From Enterococcus saigonensis (GTDB taxonomy: Bacteria > Bacillota > Bacilli > Lactobacillales > Enterococcaceae): a DNA stretch of 64,000 bases. The notes under the pieces were generated by a model. That model did no database searches, was not told the DNA's origin, and saw only the letters and a list, made by a program, of their open reading frames with translations. The position numbers and the translations under genes are program-made. Shown piece after piece: positions 44,030 to 51,720 of the stretch (positions within the stretch are counted from its first letter, which is position 1; each line of letters starts with the position of its first letter). Location: contig NZ_AP022822.1 of assembly GCF_011397115.1 (NCBI RefSeq), positions 1,617,501 through 1,681,500 on the forward strand, written 5' to 3'.

Positions 44030-44731
44030 TCACCACGCAATCTCTTCAATCGGAAGTGGATTTTCATTTAAAGTAATACTTCTGACCTTGGCATCATTAA
44101 TTTTAATGACACGATCGGCCATAGGAGCAATTGCTGAATTATGGGTAATAATTATGACTGTCGTTTCAAATTCTGTTGCTGTATCTTTCAAAATTTCTAA
44201 AATTTGTTTTCCTGTTTCATAATCCAGTGCTCCTGTTGGTTCATCACAAAGTAAAATTTTAGGTTTTTTAGCCAAAGCACGAGCAATCGTCACGCGCTGT
44301 TGTTCTCCTCCAGACAATTGTGCAGGAAAATTATTCATGCGCTTACCTAATCCAACTTTTAACAAGACCTCCTCAGCATCCATTGCGTCTTCTACAATTT
44401 GTGAGGCTAATTCCACATTTTCTTTTGCAGTTAAATTAGGAACTAAATTATAAAATTGGAAGACAAAACCGACATCGTTTCTTCTATATCCTGTCAATTG
44501 TTTCGCATCAAAACGTGCGATATCTGTTCCATCTACTGTAACTTGTCCACTATCACAGGTGTCCATGCCACCTAGTATGTTTAAAACAGTCGACTTTCCA
44601 GCACCACTTGGCCCTAAAATAACAGCTATCTCACCTTTTTCAACACTAAAGGTAACATTATCGTTAGCAATGATTTCCGTATCTCCCATCTGATACTTTT
44701 TCACTTCGTTAAAAACTTCAATATAACTCAT
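44030..44731 (-). CDS. ABC transporter ATP-binding protein
   Basis: ATPase of the LolD/MacB type, 233 residues. Motifs in order are Walker A GPSGAGKST (about residue 39), Q-loop FQFYN, signature LSGGEQQR, Walker B ILLCDEPTGALD, and switch His in IITHNS. It is upstream of the large permease with seven bases between the stop and the permease start, so the two form one exporter. No dedicated periplasmic or histidine kinase genes are beside it. Confidence 0.95.
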   Translation of the reverse strand: MSYIEVFNEVKKYQMGDTEIIANDNVTFSVEKGEIAVILGPSGAGKSTVLNILGGMDTCDSGQVTVDGTDIARFDAKQLTGYRRNDVGFVFQFYNLVPNLTAKENVELASQIVEDAMDAEEVLLKVGLGKRMNNFPAQLSGGEQQRVTIARALAKKPKILLCDEPTGALDYETGKQILEILKDTATEFETTVIIITHNSAIAPMADRVIKINDAKVRSITLNENPLPIEEIAW

Positions 44732-44865
44732 AAAATTAGCCCCTTATAAAAAAATTCTCGTTAAATTAAGTTTACCACAAGATATTTTTTTAATGAAAAT
44801 TCAACTTAGAAAAACACACTTTTATTTGGCAGAAAATAAAATAACTAAAAAGATATTTACCAAAA

Positions 44866-44906
44866 TAAAAAAACGACAACCAAAATTTTGGCTGTCGTTA
44901 AAAAAA
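44866..44906 (-). terminator. Intrinsic terminator after nagA
   Basis: AACGACAACCAAAA pairs with TTTTGGCTGTCGTT (one G-U), then T runs on the minus strand, ahead of the ABC operon. Confidence 0.8.
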
Positions 44907-44917
44907 TACTATTTAAA

Positions 44918-46066
44918 TTAAGCTTCGTAACGTTTTACACCATCTAAATAAGTAGCTACTAAGGTCATGTCTGGATTTAAGACAATAAAGTCAGCATCCC
45001 GTCCATTTTTAATCAAACCACACTTGTCATCAATCTTACAACTAACAGCGGGAACCCAAGTTGCCATCATAATTGCTTCTTCTGGAGTAGCAATTTCCCA
45101 ATCTACGACATTCTTAATAGCTTCTTTTAATTTCAAAATACTACCAGCCAAATTGCCTTCTTTCATTCGAGCTGTTCCCTCTTTTACTACAACAGGGAAC
45201 TCACCCAAAATATAGTCGCCATCTGGCATGCCACCTGCCATCATGCAATCTGTAATTAATGCTACATGGTCATGGCCAGCTTTTTCCATTAAAATTTCAG
45301 CAGCTTGTGGATGAACATGGTGTCCGTCACAAATCAATTCAGAAAAGACATGTTGTAAACTAAGTAGCGCACCTACCATACCTGGTTCGCGATGATTCAA
45401 TCCACGCATCCCATTATAAGCGTGTACAAATACATTTGCTCCAGCTTCAACTGCTTCTGTTGCTTCTTCTAATGTCGCATTACTATGCCCTAAAGCTACT
45501 ACGACACCTTCTCTCGTCACTTGATTAACAAACTCTTTAACGCCTTGACGTTCAGGTGCTAAAGCAATTTTTTTAATTAAACCACCAGATGCCTCTTGCC
45601 ATTCATGGAAAGTATCAATATCTGGATCACCAAAGTAAGATGGGTTTTGCGCACCCTTGTGTTCTTCTGTAAAATATGGTCCTTCAAAATAGATCCCTTG
45701 AATTTTTGCACCTTTTACTTCTTGATACGTATCGCCAATCGTTTTAGCAACGTCTTTTAATAATTCTTTTGTAGAAGTTAAAGTCGTTGGTAGGTAAGAA
45801 GTCACACCACATTCTAACAACCCTTCAGACATAATCTTCAAACCTTCAGCATTATTGTCCATAACATCTTGGTTTTTATAGCCGTGAATATGTGTGTCCA
45901 CTAAACCTGGGGCAATCCATTTGCCACTGTGGTCGATAACATCTGCATCTTTTTCAGGTAATTCAGCATAATAGCTACCAAATTTTCCATCAATAATTTC
46001 TAAATAGCCTGCAGATTTAGTATCAGAATTTAAGAAAAACTTGTCAGCATAAATAAATGTCCGCAT
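44918..46066 (-). CDS. nagA: N-acetylglucosamine-6-phosphate deacetylase
   Basis: Releases acetate from GlcNAc-6-P, feeding amino-sugar catabolism and cell-wall precursor recycling. The 382 residues carry the amidohydrolase metal-site patterns DTHIHGYKNQD (about 57-67), the ligand Glu in YFEGPYF, HSNATLEEA and the catalytic ITDCMMAGGMPDG. AAAGGAG is seven bases before the ATG. nagB is not in the window. Confidence 0.96.
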   Translation of the reverse strand: MRTFIYADKFFLNSDTKSAGYLEIIDGKFGSYYAELPEKDADVIDHSGKWIAPGLVDTHIHGYKNQDVMDNNAEGLKIMSEGLLECGVTSYLPTTLTSTKELLKDVAKTIGDTYQEVKGAKIQGIYFEGPYFTEEHKGAQNPSYFGDPDIDTFHEWQEASGGLIKKIALAPERQGVKEFVNQVTREGVVVALGHSNATLEEATEAVEAGANVFVHAYNGMRGLNHREPGMVGALLSLQHVFSELICDGHHVHPQAAEILMEKAGHDHVALITDCMMAGGMPDGDYILGEFPVVVKEGTARMKEGNLAGSILKLKEAIKNVVDWEIATPEEAIMMATWVPAVSCKIDDKCGLIKNGRDADFIVLNPDMTLVATYLDGVKRYEA

Positions 46067-46095
46067 TTAAATCGCTCCTTTGATTTACTATCTTA

Positions 46096-46124
46096 AAATT
46101 ACTCCTTCTTTTAACAGAAGTCAA
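46096..46124 (-). promoter_or_regulatory. nagA promoter
   Basis: On the minus strand TTGACT (46119-46124), 17 bases, TAATTT (46096-46101), about 30 bases before the start codon and just past the upstream regulator gene. Confidence 0.6.
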
Positions 46125-46141
46125 GAAAGGTCTAAACCATT

Positions 46142-46975
46142 TTAAAGATTTGTAATCCGTTTCACAGAGCTAGATATTTTAAAGTATTTCTCTCCTTGTT
46201 CATTTTTACCTTGCGCTTCATAAATCAAACCTTCTAACCGGAAAAGCTCTTCTAAATAATAATAACTTTTTTGTTTTCGCACCATTTCTGCACCATTTTT
46301 CACGATAACCAATGCTTCGTCATACCGCTTTTCTCGGTATAAAAACAAACCGTAATTATAAAAAACTTTTGCAAGGCGGCAATCAATACGCTCATTAGGT
46401 AATGTATAAAAAAGCTCCATACTATAAGCTAGATTAAACTCTCCTTCTTTTTTTTGACCTAAATCCACTTGTACTCTTCCAATACAAGAAATTAATTGAA
46501 TTTCATTAGAAGAAATAAAATGTTTGTCCACTTGAAATGTATAAGAAAGTCCATGTTTCAAATGCTGCAAAGACGATTCGAGGTCTTTTCCTAGAAAATA
46601 TTCGCAACTGCCTAAATAATAATAGTATAATTGTAAGTCTGTATCCAAATACAATTGATCTAAAACATCTGGCTGATTTAACAATGCGTTTAATTTTGTA
46701 TATTCTTTATGGAAAAAGTGATAGGCCATTTGATCAAGCAATAAATTTACCTTTCGAATCTCCTTAGAGTGAAGCGTCATAATTTGATCAATAGTTACGC
46801 CTAGTCGTTCGCACAAATTCTGCATCACCAAGACATTTGGCAACTCTTCGTCATTTTCGATGCGACTCAAAACGCTTTGAGAACAAATATTTTGCGACAA
46901 CATTTTTTGTGTTAATTTACGATCTTTGCGAATCTGTTTTAATGCTTGCCCAAAAGAAACATTTTCTGCTGTCAT
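46142..46975 (-). CDS. XRE-type regulator with helical repeat domain (Rgg/PlcR-like)
   Basis: A 277-residue protein with an N-terminal Cro/C1-type helix-turn-helix (ALKQIRKDRKLTQKMLSQNI and LSRIENDEELPN, about residues 9-55) and a tetratricopeptide-like helical rest (LQHLKHGLSYTF, ALVIVKNGAEMVRKQKSYYYLEELF). This layout is that of Rgg/PlcR/PrgX-type (RRNPP) regulators, which in known cases bind short peptides. No peptide pheromone gene is evident beside it. The ATG at 46975 has GGAGG 11 bases upstream; an in-frame TTG start would contain that ribosome binding site. It lies just upstream of nagA in the same orientation. Confidence 0.82.
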   Translation of the reverse strand: MTAENVSFGQALKQIRKDRKLTQKMLSQNICSQSVLSRIENDEELPNVLVMQNLCERLGVTIDQIMTLHSKEIRKVNLLLDQMAYHFFHKEYTKLNALLNQPDVLDQLYLDTDLQLYYYYLGSCEYFLGKDLESSLQHLKHGLSYTFQVDKHFISSNEIQLISCIGRVQVDLGQKKEGEFNLAYSMELFYTLPNERIDCRLAKVFYNYGLFLYREKRYDEALVIVKNGAEMVRKQKSYYYLEELFRLEGLIYEAQGKNEQGEKYFKISSSVKRITNL

Positions 46976-47108
46976 TACGCGATCTGCCTCCAATTATGCG
47001 AATTAGCATTACCCTTTTTGTATATTTTATCACATAATACCCGCAAAGGCGCTACCGAAAACAAGCAACTTTTTATCATTATGTGGAAAAATTTAGGAGG
47101 ATTTTGGA

Positions 47109-47285
47109 ATGAAACAACAAGCAAATGTTATTTTTAAGTGGCAAGATGAACAATTTTCAGGCTGGATTGAAAAGGAGTATCAAAATTCGTTTTTAATCAA
47201 TGTGACAAACCCGAATGAGGAATTAGAGACGAAGTATGCCAAGCGAATTATCATCAGTAAAAAAGCCTGCCAACGGCTCTCATAA
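47109..47285 (+). CDS. Small conserved-looking protein (58 aa)
   Basis: MKQQANVIFKWQDEQFSGWI and onwards, ending KKACQRLS. It is a small beta-rich soluble protein with the pattern hydrophobic-WI-E-K-E-Y-N-SFLINV, which recalls the small KOW-like DUF2187 proteins of Firmicutes; this family call is tentative. AGGAGG lies nine bases before the ATG. It is transcribed divergently from the XRE-TPR regulator and ends 140 bases before a shared terminator structure. Confidence 0.7.
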   Translation: MKQQANVIFKWQDEQFSGWIEKEYQNSFLINVTNPNEELETKYAKRIIISKKACQRLS

Positions 47286-47343
47286 GAATGATCAAGCGCT
47301 TTACATATAATCTAATAACTTTATATACAACTTTCACATAGGT

Positions 47344-47424
47344 ACAAAAAAAGAGAATGATGGAGCTGATGGTCTTCAAACAATCCAGTTTGTTAAAGAT
47401 CAAAAGCCAGTCATTCTCTTTTTT
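47344..47424. terminator. Long-stemmed bidirectional terminator
   Basis: A 14-base perfect stem (AAAAAAGAGAATGA with TCATTCTCTTTTTT) closes a 50-base loop that can pair further (GGTCTT with AAGATC). It sits at the aminotransferase stop codon and downstream of the convergent 58-residue gene. Confidence 0.7.
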
Positions 47425-47426
47425 AT

Positions 47427-48647
47427 TTATTTTTGTTGATAGGTTGCCAAAAACGCGCGCAATTTTTCTGCTGTAAATTTCAAATCATCCATTTTAGGCA
47501 AATAAACAATCCGAAAATGATCGGGTTCTTGCCAATTAAACCCGCCACCATGGACTAGCAAAATCTTGTGTTCATGCAAAAAATCCAAAACAAATTGTTC
47601 ATCATTGGTAATATTAAACCGCTTAATGTCAATTTTAGGAAAAATATAAAAAGCTGCTTTTGGTTTTACAGCTGAAAGACCTGGAATATCATTTAATGCG
47701 TTATAAATGAATTCACGTTGTTCGTAGATTCGACCACCTGGCAATAATAATTCATCACTGCTTTGGTATCCCCCAAGAGCAGTTTGAATAATTTGTTGAG
47801 ACAATACATTGGAGCATAAACGCATGGAAGACAACATATTTAAACCCTCAATGTAATCTTTCACCCCTTTTTTATCTCCACTTAGAACCATCCAACCTAC
47901 ACGAAAACCTGCTACACGGTGAGATTTTGATAATCCATTTAAGGTCACGATGAAGCGGTCTGGAGCTAATGTGGCGATTGGAACATGGGTCAGTCCATCC
48001 ATCACCAAGCGATCATAGATTTCATCAGAAAAAATAATCAAATCAAATTCTCGTGCTAAGTCCACGATACCTTCTAATATCTCTTGGGGATAAAGTGCTC
48101 CAGTGGGATTATTAGGATTAATTACTACAATTGCTTTAGTTTTACTGGTAATTTTAGCACGCATATCTTGAAGATCTGGATACCACTCACTTGCTTCATC
48201 ACAAATATAATGAACGGGTTTGCCACCAGCTAAAGAAACGGATGCCGTCCATAAAGGATAGTCAGGTGAGGGTACTAACACCTCGTCTCCATCATTACAT
48301 AAGCCTTGCATACACATAGTGATAAGCTCACTAACTCCATTACCTGTATAAATATCATTTATTGTTACGTTAGGAAATCCCTTTAATTGACAATACTGCT
48401 CAATGGCTTTTCGCGCTGAAAAAATCCCTTTGGAATCAGAATATCCTTCTGATGAACGAACATTCATAATTAAGTCACGCACAATTTCATCAGGGGCTTC
48501 AAAGCCAAAAGGTGCCGGATTACCAGTATTTAATTTTAAAATACTAACGCCTTCTTCTTGCATTCGATCGGCCTCTTCTAACACTGGGCCGCGCACGTCA
48601 TAGCTAACACCTTCTAATTTATTTGATTTCTCAAAATGTTTCATCAT
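47427..48647 (-). CDS. Pyridoxal-phosphate aminotransferase, AlaA/AlaT type
   Basis: Class I/II fold-type I aminotransferase, 406 residues. The PLP lysine is in LNGLSKSHRVAGFR (about residue 245), with NPNNPTGALY and SDEIYDRLVMDG before it and a C-terminal HGGGFNWQEPDHFRIVYLP with the substrate-carboxylate Arg. The KLNTGNPAPFGFEAPDEI start is typical of glutamate-pyruvate (alanine) aminotransferases of the AlaA group. Substrate is inferred from this resemblance. AGGGG precedes the two adjacent ATG codons. Confidence 0.93.
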   Translation of the reverse strand: MMKHFEKSNKLEGVSYDVRGPVLEEADRMQEEGVSILKLNTGNPAPFGFEAPDEIVRDLIMNVRSSEGYSDSKGIFSARKAIEQYCQLKGFPNVTINDIYTGNGVSELITMCMQGLCNDGDEVLVPSPDYPLWTASVSLAGGKPVHYICDEASEWYPDLQDMRAKITSKTKAIVVINPNNPTGALYPQEILEGIVDLAREFDLIIFSDEIYDRLVMDGLTHVPIATLAPDRFIVTLNGLSKSHRVAGFRVGWMVLSGDKKGVKDYIEGLNMLSSMRLCSNVLSQQIIQTALGGYQSSDELLLPGGRIYEQREFIYNALNDIPGLSAVKPKAAFYIFPKIDIKRFNITNDEQFVLDFLHEHKILLVHGGGFNWQEPDHFRIVYLPKMDDLKFTAEKLRAFLATYQQK

Positions 48648-48734
48648 CGTCGCCCCTTTTTATTGAATTCTTTTAATTACTTTACTTTTTTATCTTTTAA
48701 AAAGCAATCCCTCCTGTAATTTTTCGCAAAAGTT

Positions 48735-48890
48735 TTATTTTTTTGCTTGCCAAAAATTAATTCCAATATCAATTGCTATGCTTGCTATAAGCCCCATAAA
48801 AATACCAAGTAAAATATTCTCCATTATTATTCCAATTAATATCCCCAGCAATACCGCTGGTAAAAGAAACGTTCCATCTGATTTTTTCAA
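48735..48890 (-). CDS. Small membrane protein (51 aa)
   Basis: Two hydrophobic helices rich in Gly and Ile (LPAVLLGILIGIIMENILLG and FMGLIASIAIDIGINF) follow a short charged start and end in WQAKK. Function is unknown. The start is uncertain: TTG at 48890 has AGGTG four bases upstream and gives MKKSDGTFLLP; TTG at 48923 adds eleven charged residues without a ribosome binding site. Confidence 0.5.
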   Translation of the reverse strand: MKKSDGTFLLPAVLLGILIGIIMENILLGIFMGLIASIAIDIGINFWQAKK

Positions 48891-48959
48891 ACAAACACCT
48901 ATTTCTAATCTTAATCTTGACAAAGTTTTTTTTTATAAGGTATCATAAGTTGTTGTTTA

Positions 48960-49043
48960 GCAGAAGTGTTGGAATTGGCAGACAAGCAAGATTGAGGGTC
49001 TTGTGAGCGGATGCTCGTGCGGGTTCAAGTCCCGTCTTCTGCA
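48960..49043 (+). tRNA. tRNA-Leu (GAG)
   Basis: The acceptor arms GCAGAAG and CTTCTGC pair, with discriminator A and no encoded CCA. The anticodon stem CAAGA/TCTTG carries loop TTGAGGG, giving anticodon GAG, and the long variable arm (GCGGATGCTCGTGC) is typical of tRNA-Leu. GGGTTCAAGTCCC is the T arm. It reads CUC and CUU codons. Confidence 0.95.
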
Positions 49044-49058
49044 TGAATAGTTTTTTTT

Positions 49059-49102
49059 AAAAGATACCAAGTAGGTAGAAACCTGCTTGGTATCTTTTTT
49101 TC
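49059..49102. terminator. Bidirectional terminator after tRNA-Leu and the MerR gene
   Basis: An 18-base near-perfect stem (AAAAGATACCAAGTAGGT with ACCTGCTTGGTATCTTTT) around four bases, flanked by T and A runs. It serves both convergent transcripts. Confidence 0.85.
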
Positions 49103-49128
49103 CGTAATTTGTCTCCATTTTTTGATAA

Positions 49129-49590
49129 CTACTTTGAACTATTTTCACTGGCTTCTAATAAATATTTCTGTCGCCATTTAGAATCTACTTGCGTCGTTCC
49201 AGTTTTAAAAAACATTTTTTCGCTTCCTGCCGTTTTTGCCTGAGCATAATACCATTTTTTCCATCTTAAAAATTCAAGGTTAGCTTGCAAAACGTTTATC
49301 TTTTGCTCTAATATTTCTTCTTGACTCACCATAAATTCATAACGTTTAGGCAGCGTACTGTCTCCTTGAATACACCATTGCATAAAAACTTTAATGTCTT
49401 TTAATGGAATTGCTGATTTTTTTAAACAAGCTATAACTTCAAGGTAGCCCAAGTCGTCTGCTGTAAAAATTCTTTGACCGTATTCATTGCGCTTTACAAA
49501 AGGCAACAGGCCCTTTTCATCGTAATAGCGTAGTGTCGCCACACTAAGTTGGTATTTTTGGGCAATTTCACCAATCGAATAATTTTTCAT
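49129..49590 (-). CDS. MerR family transcriptional regulator
   Basis: A 153-residue regulator with an N-terminal MerR winged helix (YSIGEIAQKYQLSVATLRYYDEKGLLP, about residues 4-30) and VKRNEYGQRIFTADDLGYL wing, then an antiparallel coiled coil (about 80-115) and a short C-terminal tail. There is no Cys metal-binding motif, so a metal signal is unlikely; an organic or redox signal is possible. It is divergent from an SDR oxidoreductase, and a MerR-type promoter lies between them, so that SDR is the probable target. Confidence 0.92.
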   Translation of the reverse strand: MKNYSIGEIAQKYQLSVATLRYYDEKGLLPFVKRNEYGQRIFTADDLGYLEVIACLKKSAIPLKDIKVFMQWCIQGDSTLPKRYEFMVSQEEILEQKINVLQANLEFLRWKKWYYAQAKTAGSEKMFFKTGTTQVDSKWRQKYLLEASENSSK

Positions 49591-49600
49591 TCATTTCTCC

Positions 49601-49631
49601 TTGCCCTCAAGTATACTTGAGTATTTATACT
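49601..49631 (+). promoter_or_regulatory. MerR-type promoter and operator of the SDR gene
   Basis: TTGCCC (49601-49606) and TATACT (49626-49631) are separated by 19 bases, the overlong spacing MerR activators correct. The spacer holds a perfect 16-base palindrome CTCAAGTATACTTGAG (49606-49621), centred between the two elements as a MerR operator should be. Confidence 0.85.
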
Positions 49632-49685
49632 GCTTATAGTTAAAAATAATCCTGGTACAAAAAATGCCAGAAAAGGAGATTTATT

Positions 49686-50417
49686 ATGTCAAAACCACTT
49701 GTCGTTATTACTGGTGCTTCATCGGGATTTGGTGCCCAGATGGCAGAAATATTTAATCAACAAGGTTATCCTTTACTTTTACTAGCACGTCGCACCGAAT
49801 GTATTTTGTCACTTCCACTTAATTTTCAAAATGTGATGATTGAAAAAGTTGATGTCACAGACAAACTCGCCTTTCAGCAGGCAATTGAAAAAGCTGTTGC
49901 AAAATTTGGTCCCGTTGATTTGTTAGTTAACAATGCGGGGGTGATGCTTCTTGGCAATGTGACAAGCCAAGACGCTACCCAATGGCAACAAATGTTAGAT
50001 GTCAATATCATGGGTGTTTTAAACGGGATACAAATTGTTTTAAATAAGATGATTGACCAAAGACATGGCACAATTATCAATATCTCTTCACTTGCCGGTA
50101 AAAAAACATTTCGAAATCATGTTGCTTATGTGGCCTCAAAATTTGGTGTTCATGGCCTGACTGAAACAATTCGTGAAGAAGTGTCCGATAAAAATGTTCG
50201 GATCTGCCTTGTTGCTCCCGGAGCTGCTGAAACCGAACTTTTGAGCCACACAACTGATCGCCAATCACAAAAAGATTATACTGCTTGGAAAGAGACAATG
50301 GGCGGTATAACTTTAGATCCAAAAGTAGTAGCACAGACAGTGCAGTTTATTTATGAAATGCCACAGGAAGTGACAATTCGCGAAATAGATCTTGCTGCAA
50401 CTGCGCAAGATAGTTAA
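49686..50417 (+). CDS. Short-chain dehydrogenase/reductase
   Basis: Classical SDR of 243 residues. It has the NAD(P)-binding TGASSGFG (about residue 9-16), NNAG (about 83-86), the catalytic Ser in NISSLAG and the Tyr-Lys pair in YVASK (about residue 150). The ARR at the end of the second strand (LLARRTE) favours NADP. The closest familiar type is the clavaldehyde-dehydrogenase-like YdfG/YqjQ group; substrate unknown. AAGGAG lies seven bases before the ATG. It appears to be the target of the divergent MerR regulator. Confidence 0.93.
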   Translation: MSKPLVVITGASSGFGAQMAEIFNQQGYPLLLLARRTECILSLPLNFQNVMIEKVDVTDKLAFQQAIEKAVAKFGPVDLLVNNAGVMLLGNVTSQDATQWQQMLDVNIMGVLNGIQIVLNKMIDQRHGTIINISSLAGKKTFRNHVAYVASKFGVHGLTETIREEVSDKNVRICLVAPGAAETELLSHTTDRQSQKDYTAWKETMGGITLDPKVVAQTVQFIYEMPQEVTIREIDLAATAQDS

Positions 50418-50451
50418 ATTTGAGAAAAACTTTAATTTCAAATTAATATAA

Positions 50452-50492
50452 AAACAGCTCTAAATATCCAAATGGGATTAGAGCTGTTTGTT
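50452..50492 (+). terminator. Intrinsic terminator after the SDR gene
   Basis: AAACAGCTCTAA pairs perfectly with TTAGAGCTGTTT around 14 bases, followed by GTTTTG. The T run is short. Confidence 0.7.
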
Positions 50493-50528
50493 TTGACCAA
50501 TTTTGGATCCATATTGATGCTTAAGTCT

Positions 50529-50714
50529 TTACAAAACAGTTGGATCATAATGATAGGTTATATCACCATTATGATGCGCTTCACCAACAAAATACTTTTT
50601 ATCATCTCGATTAACCCAAGCTTTACGAAAAAGGAAAAAGTTTTCCCGACTTACTTCAATTTTTTCAATTTCACCATTTTTCAATTTTTCTAATTGCACT
50701 TCATAACTTTCCAT
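50529..50714 (-). CDS. Hypothetical small protein (61 aa)
   Basis: Starts MESYEVQLEKLKNGEIEKIE and ends HNGDITYHYDPTVL. It is small, charged and soluble, with a helix followed by beta strands (FFLFRKAWVN, KKYFVGEAHHNGDI). No family is recognised; similar short proteins are common in enterococci. AGAGG lies ten bases before the ATG, and it starts 14 bases after the end of the next gene upstream, so the two form a transcript. Confidence 0.72.
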   Translation of the reverse strand: MESYEVQLEKLKNGEIEKIEVSRENFFLFRKAWVNRDDKKYFVGEAHHNGDITYHYDPTVL

Positions 50715-50727
50715 TTAATCAAAACCT

Positions 50728-51513
50728 CTACTCTTCAAAATAGCCAGAACCGCGTCGACTTTCCGATTGTCCTTCTTCAATTAAACCTTTTAAATCACGC
50801 TCTAAAACTTTACTCTTTTTTTCTGGTTTTATTTCTATTTTAGAATCTGCCAATTCTGCAGGTACATTTTTTTCATGATAAAATTTTTCAACCGCAGGAT
50901 CATCAGCTTTTTTTTCTTGAAAAGCTGCCGGTTCATGATCAAATAATAAATATTGTTCCTTATTTTTGTGTAATGAATCCATTAATTCTGTTTCATCCAC
51001 CACGTTCTTTTTTTTCTCTGGAATTAAAGAAGCGGGTATATATTTAGGGACAAAATAAGTGCGACCTGCCGAATAACGTTTCATGGTATTTTCTTCTGGC
51101 GTTATTTTAGGTTTATTTTTCACTTTATAAGTAGAGCGTTTGTAGTCTTTACCAAAAAGTGAAGTTCTCCCTGCTAAATCTGTTTCCGGTTTAACTTTTT
51201 TACTATAATCCGGTAGATTTTCACGATGTTTTTTTAGCTCTTCTTGTTGTGCCAATGTATGCCCTTGTTTGGCAGCCGTTGCTTTGCGAGAGCGACGTAG
51301 TGCACGTTCTTCTTGCATGTGATTATTTTTTAGGACATTTTTTTTCGGTGGCGTATAAAAAGAAGTTCCCTTGTCTTCAGGCTCATCTGTCAAAAGCCAA
51401 CTGCGGTCTTTGGCAAAGAGATTACGTTTTTCTTTTTGAATTTTGACATTTTCCTTGTCATCATAAGCTGGAAAACGATAATGTTTACGATTAATATCCG
51501 TGTATTTTCCCAT
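50728..51513 (-). CDS. Basic, low-complexity hypothetical protein
   Basis: A 261-residue protein rich in Lys, Glu and Arg, without signal peptide, membrane segment or recognisable fold; most is probably disordered. Short aromatic-proline motifs recur: GTSFYTPPKK (about 50), GRTSLFGKDYKRSTY (about 114) and GRTYFVPKYIPASLIPE (about 150). Such motifs can be docking sites and recall the linker motifs of DNA-translocase or division proteins, though no homology is claimed. The ATG follows AAAGGATG. It forms an operon with the 61-residue gene. Confidence 0.65.
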   Translation of the reverse strand: MGKYTDINRKHYRFPAYDDKENVKIQKEKRNLFAKDRSWLLTDEPEDKGTSFYTPPKKNVLKNNHMQEERALRRSRKATAAKQGHTLAQQEELKKHRENLPDYSKKVKPETDLAGRTSLFGKDYKRSTYKVKNKPKITPEENTMKRYSAGRTYFVPKYIPASLIPEKKKNVVDETELMDSLHKNKEQYLLFDHEPAAFQEKKADDPAVEKFYHEKNVPAELADSKIEIKPEKKSKVLERDLKGLIEEGQSESRRGSGYFEE

Positions 51514-51720
51514 TTTAATTCATCCTTTATCTACTTTGTTTCATCATACCATAAAGTATCAAATTCTACTGGAATTCACCATGGGTAACAATTATTTTAA
51601 AAAATTATACAAAAAATACCCGAACAAAAATAGTTAATCCTAATACTCCTACTGTATTGCGCAGAAATTTTAGAAATTAGCCTACTTTTGTTCCGGTTTT
51701 TAATGTTATAACAACAAAAT
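51514..51720. other. Gap between the glycogen operon and the hypothetical pair
   Basis: About 200 AT-rich bases with no clear terminator for the glycogen operon. A TATAAT for the downstream gene pair is visible on the minus strand. No gene is seen. Confidence 0.4.
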
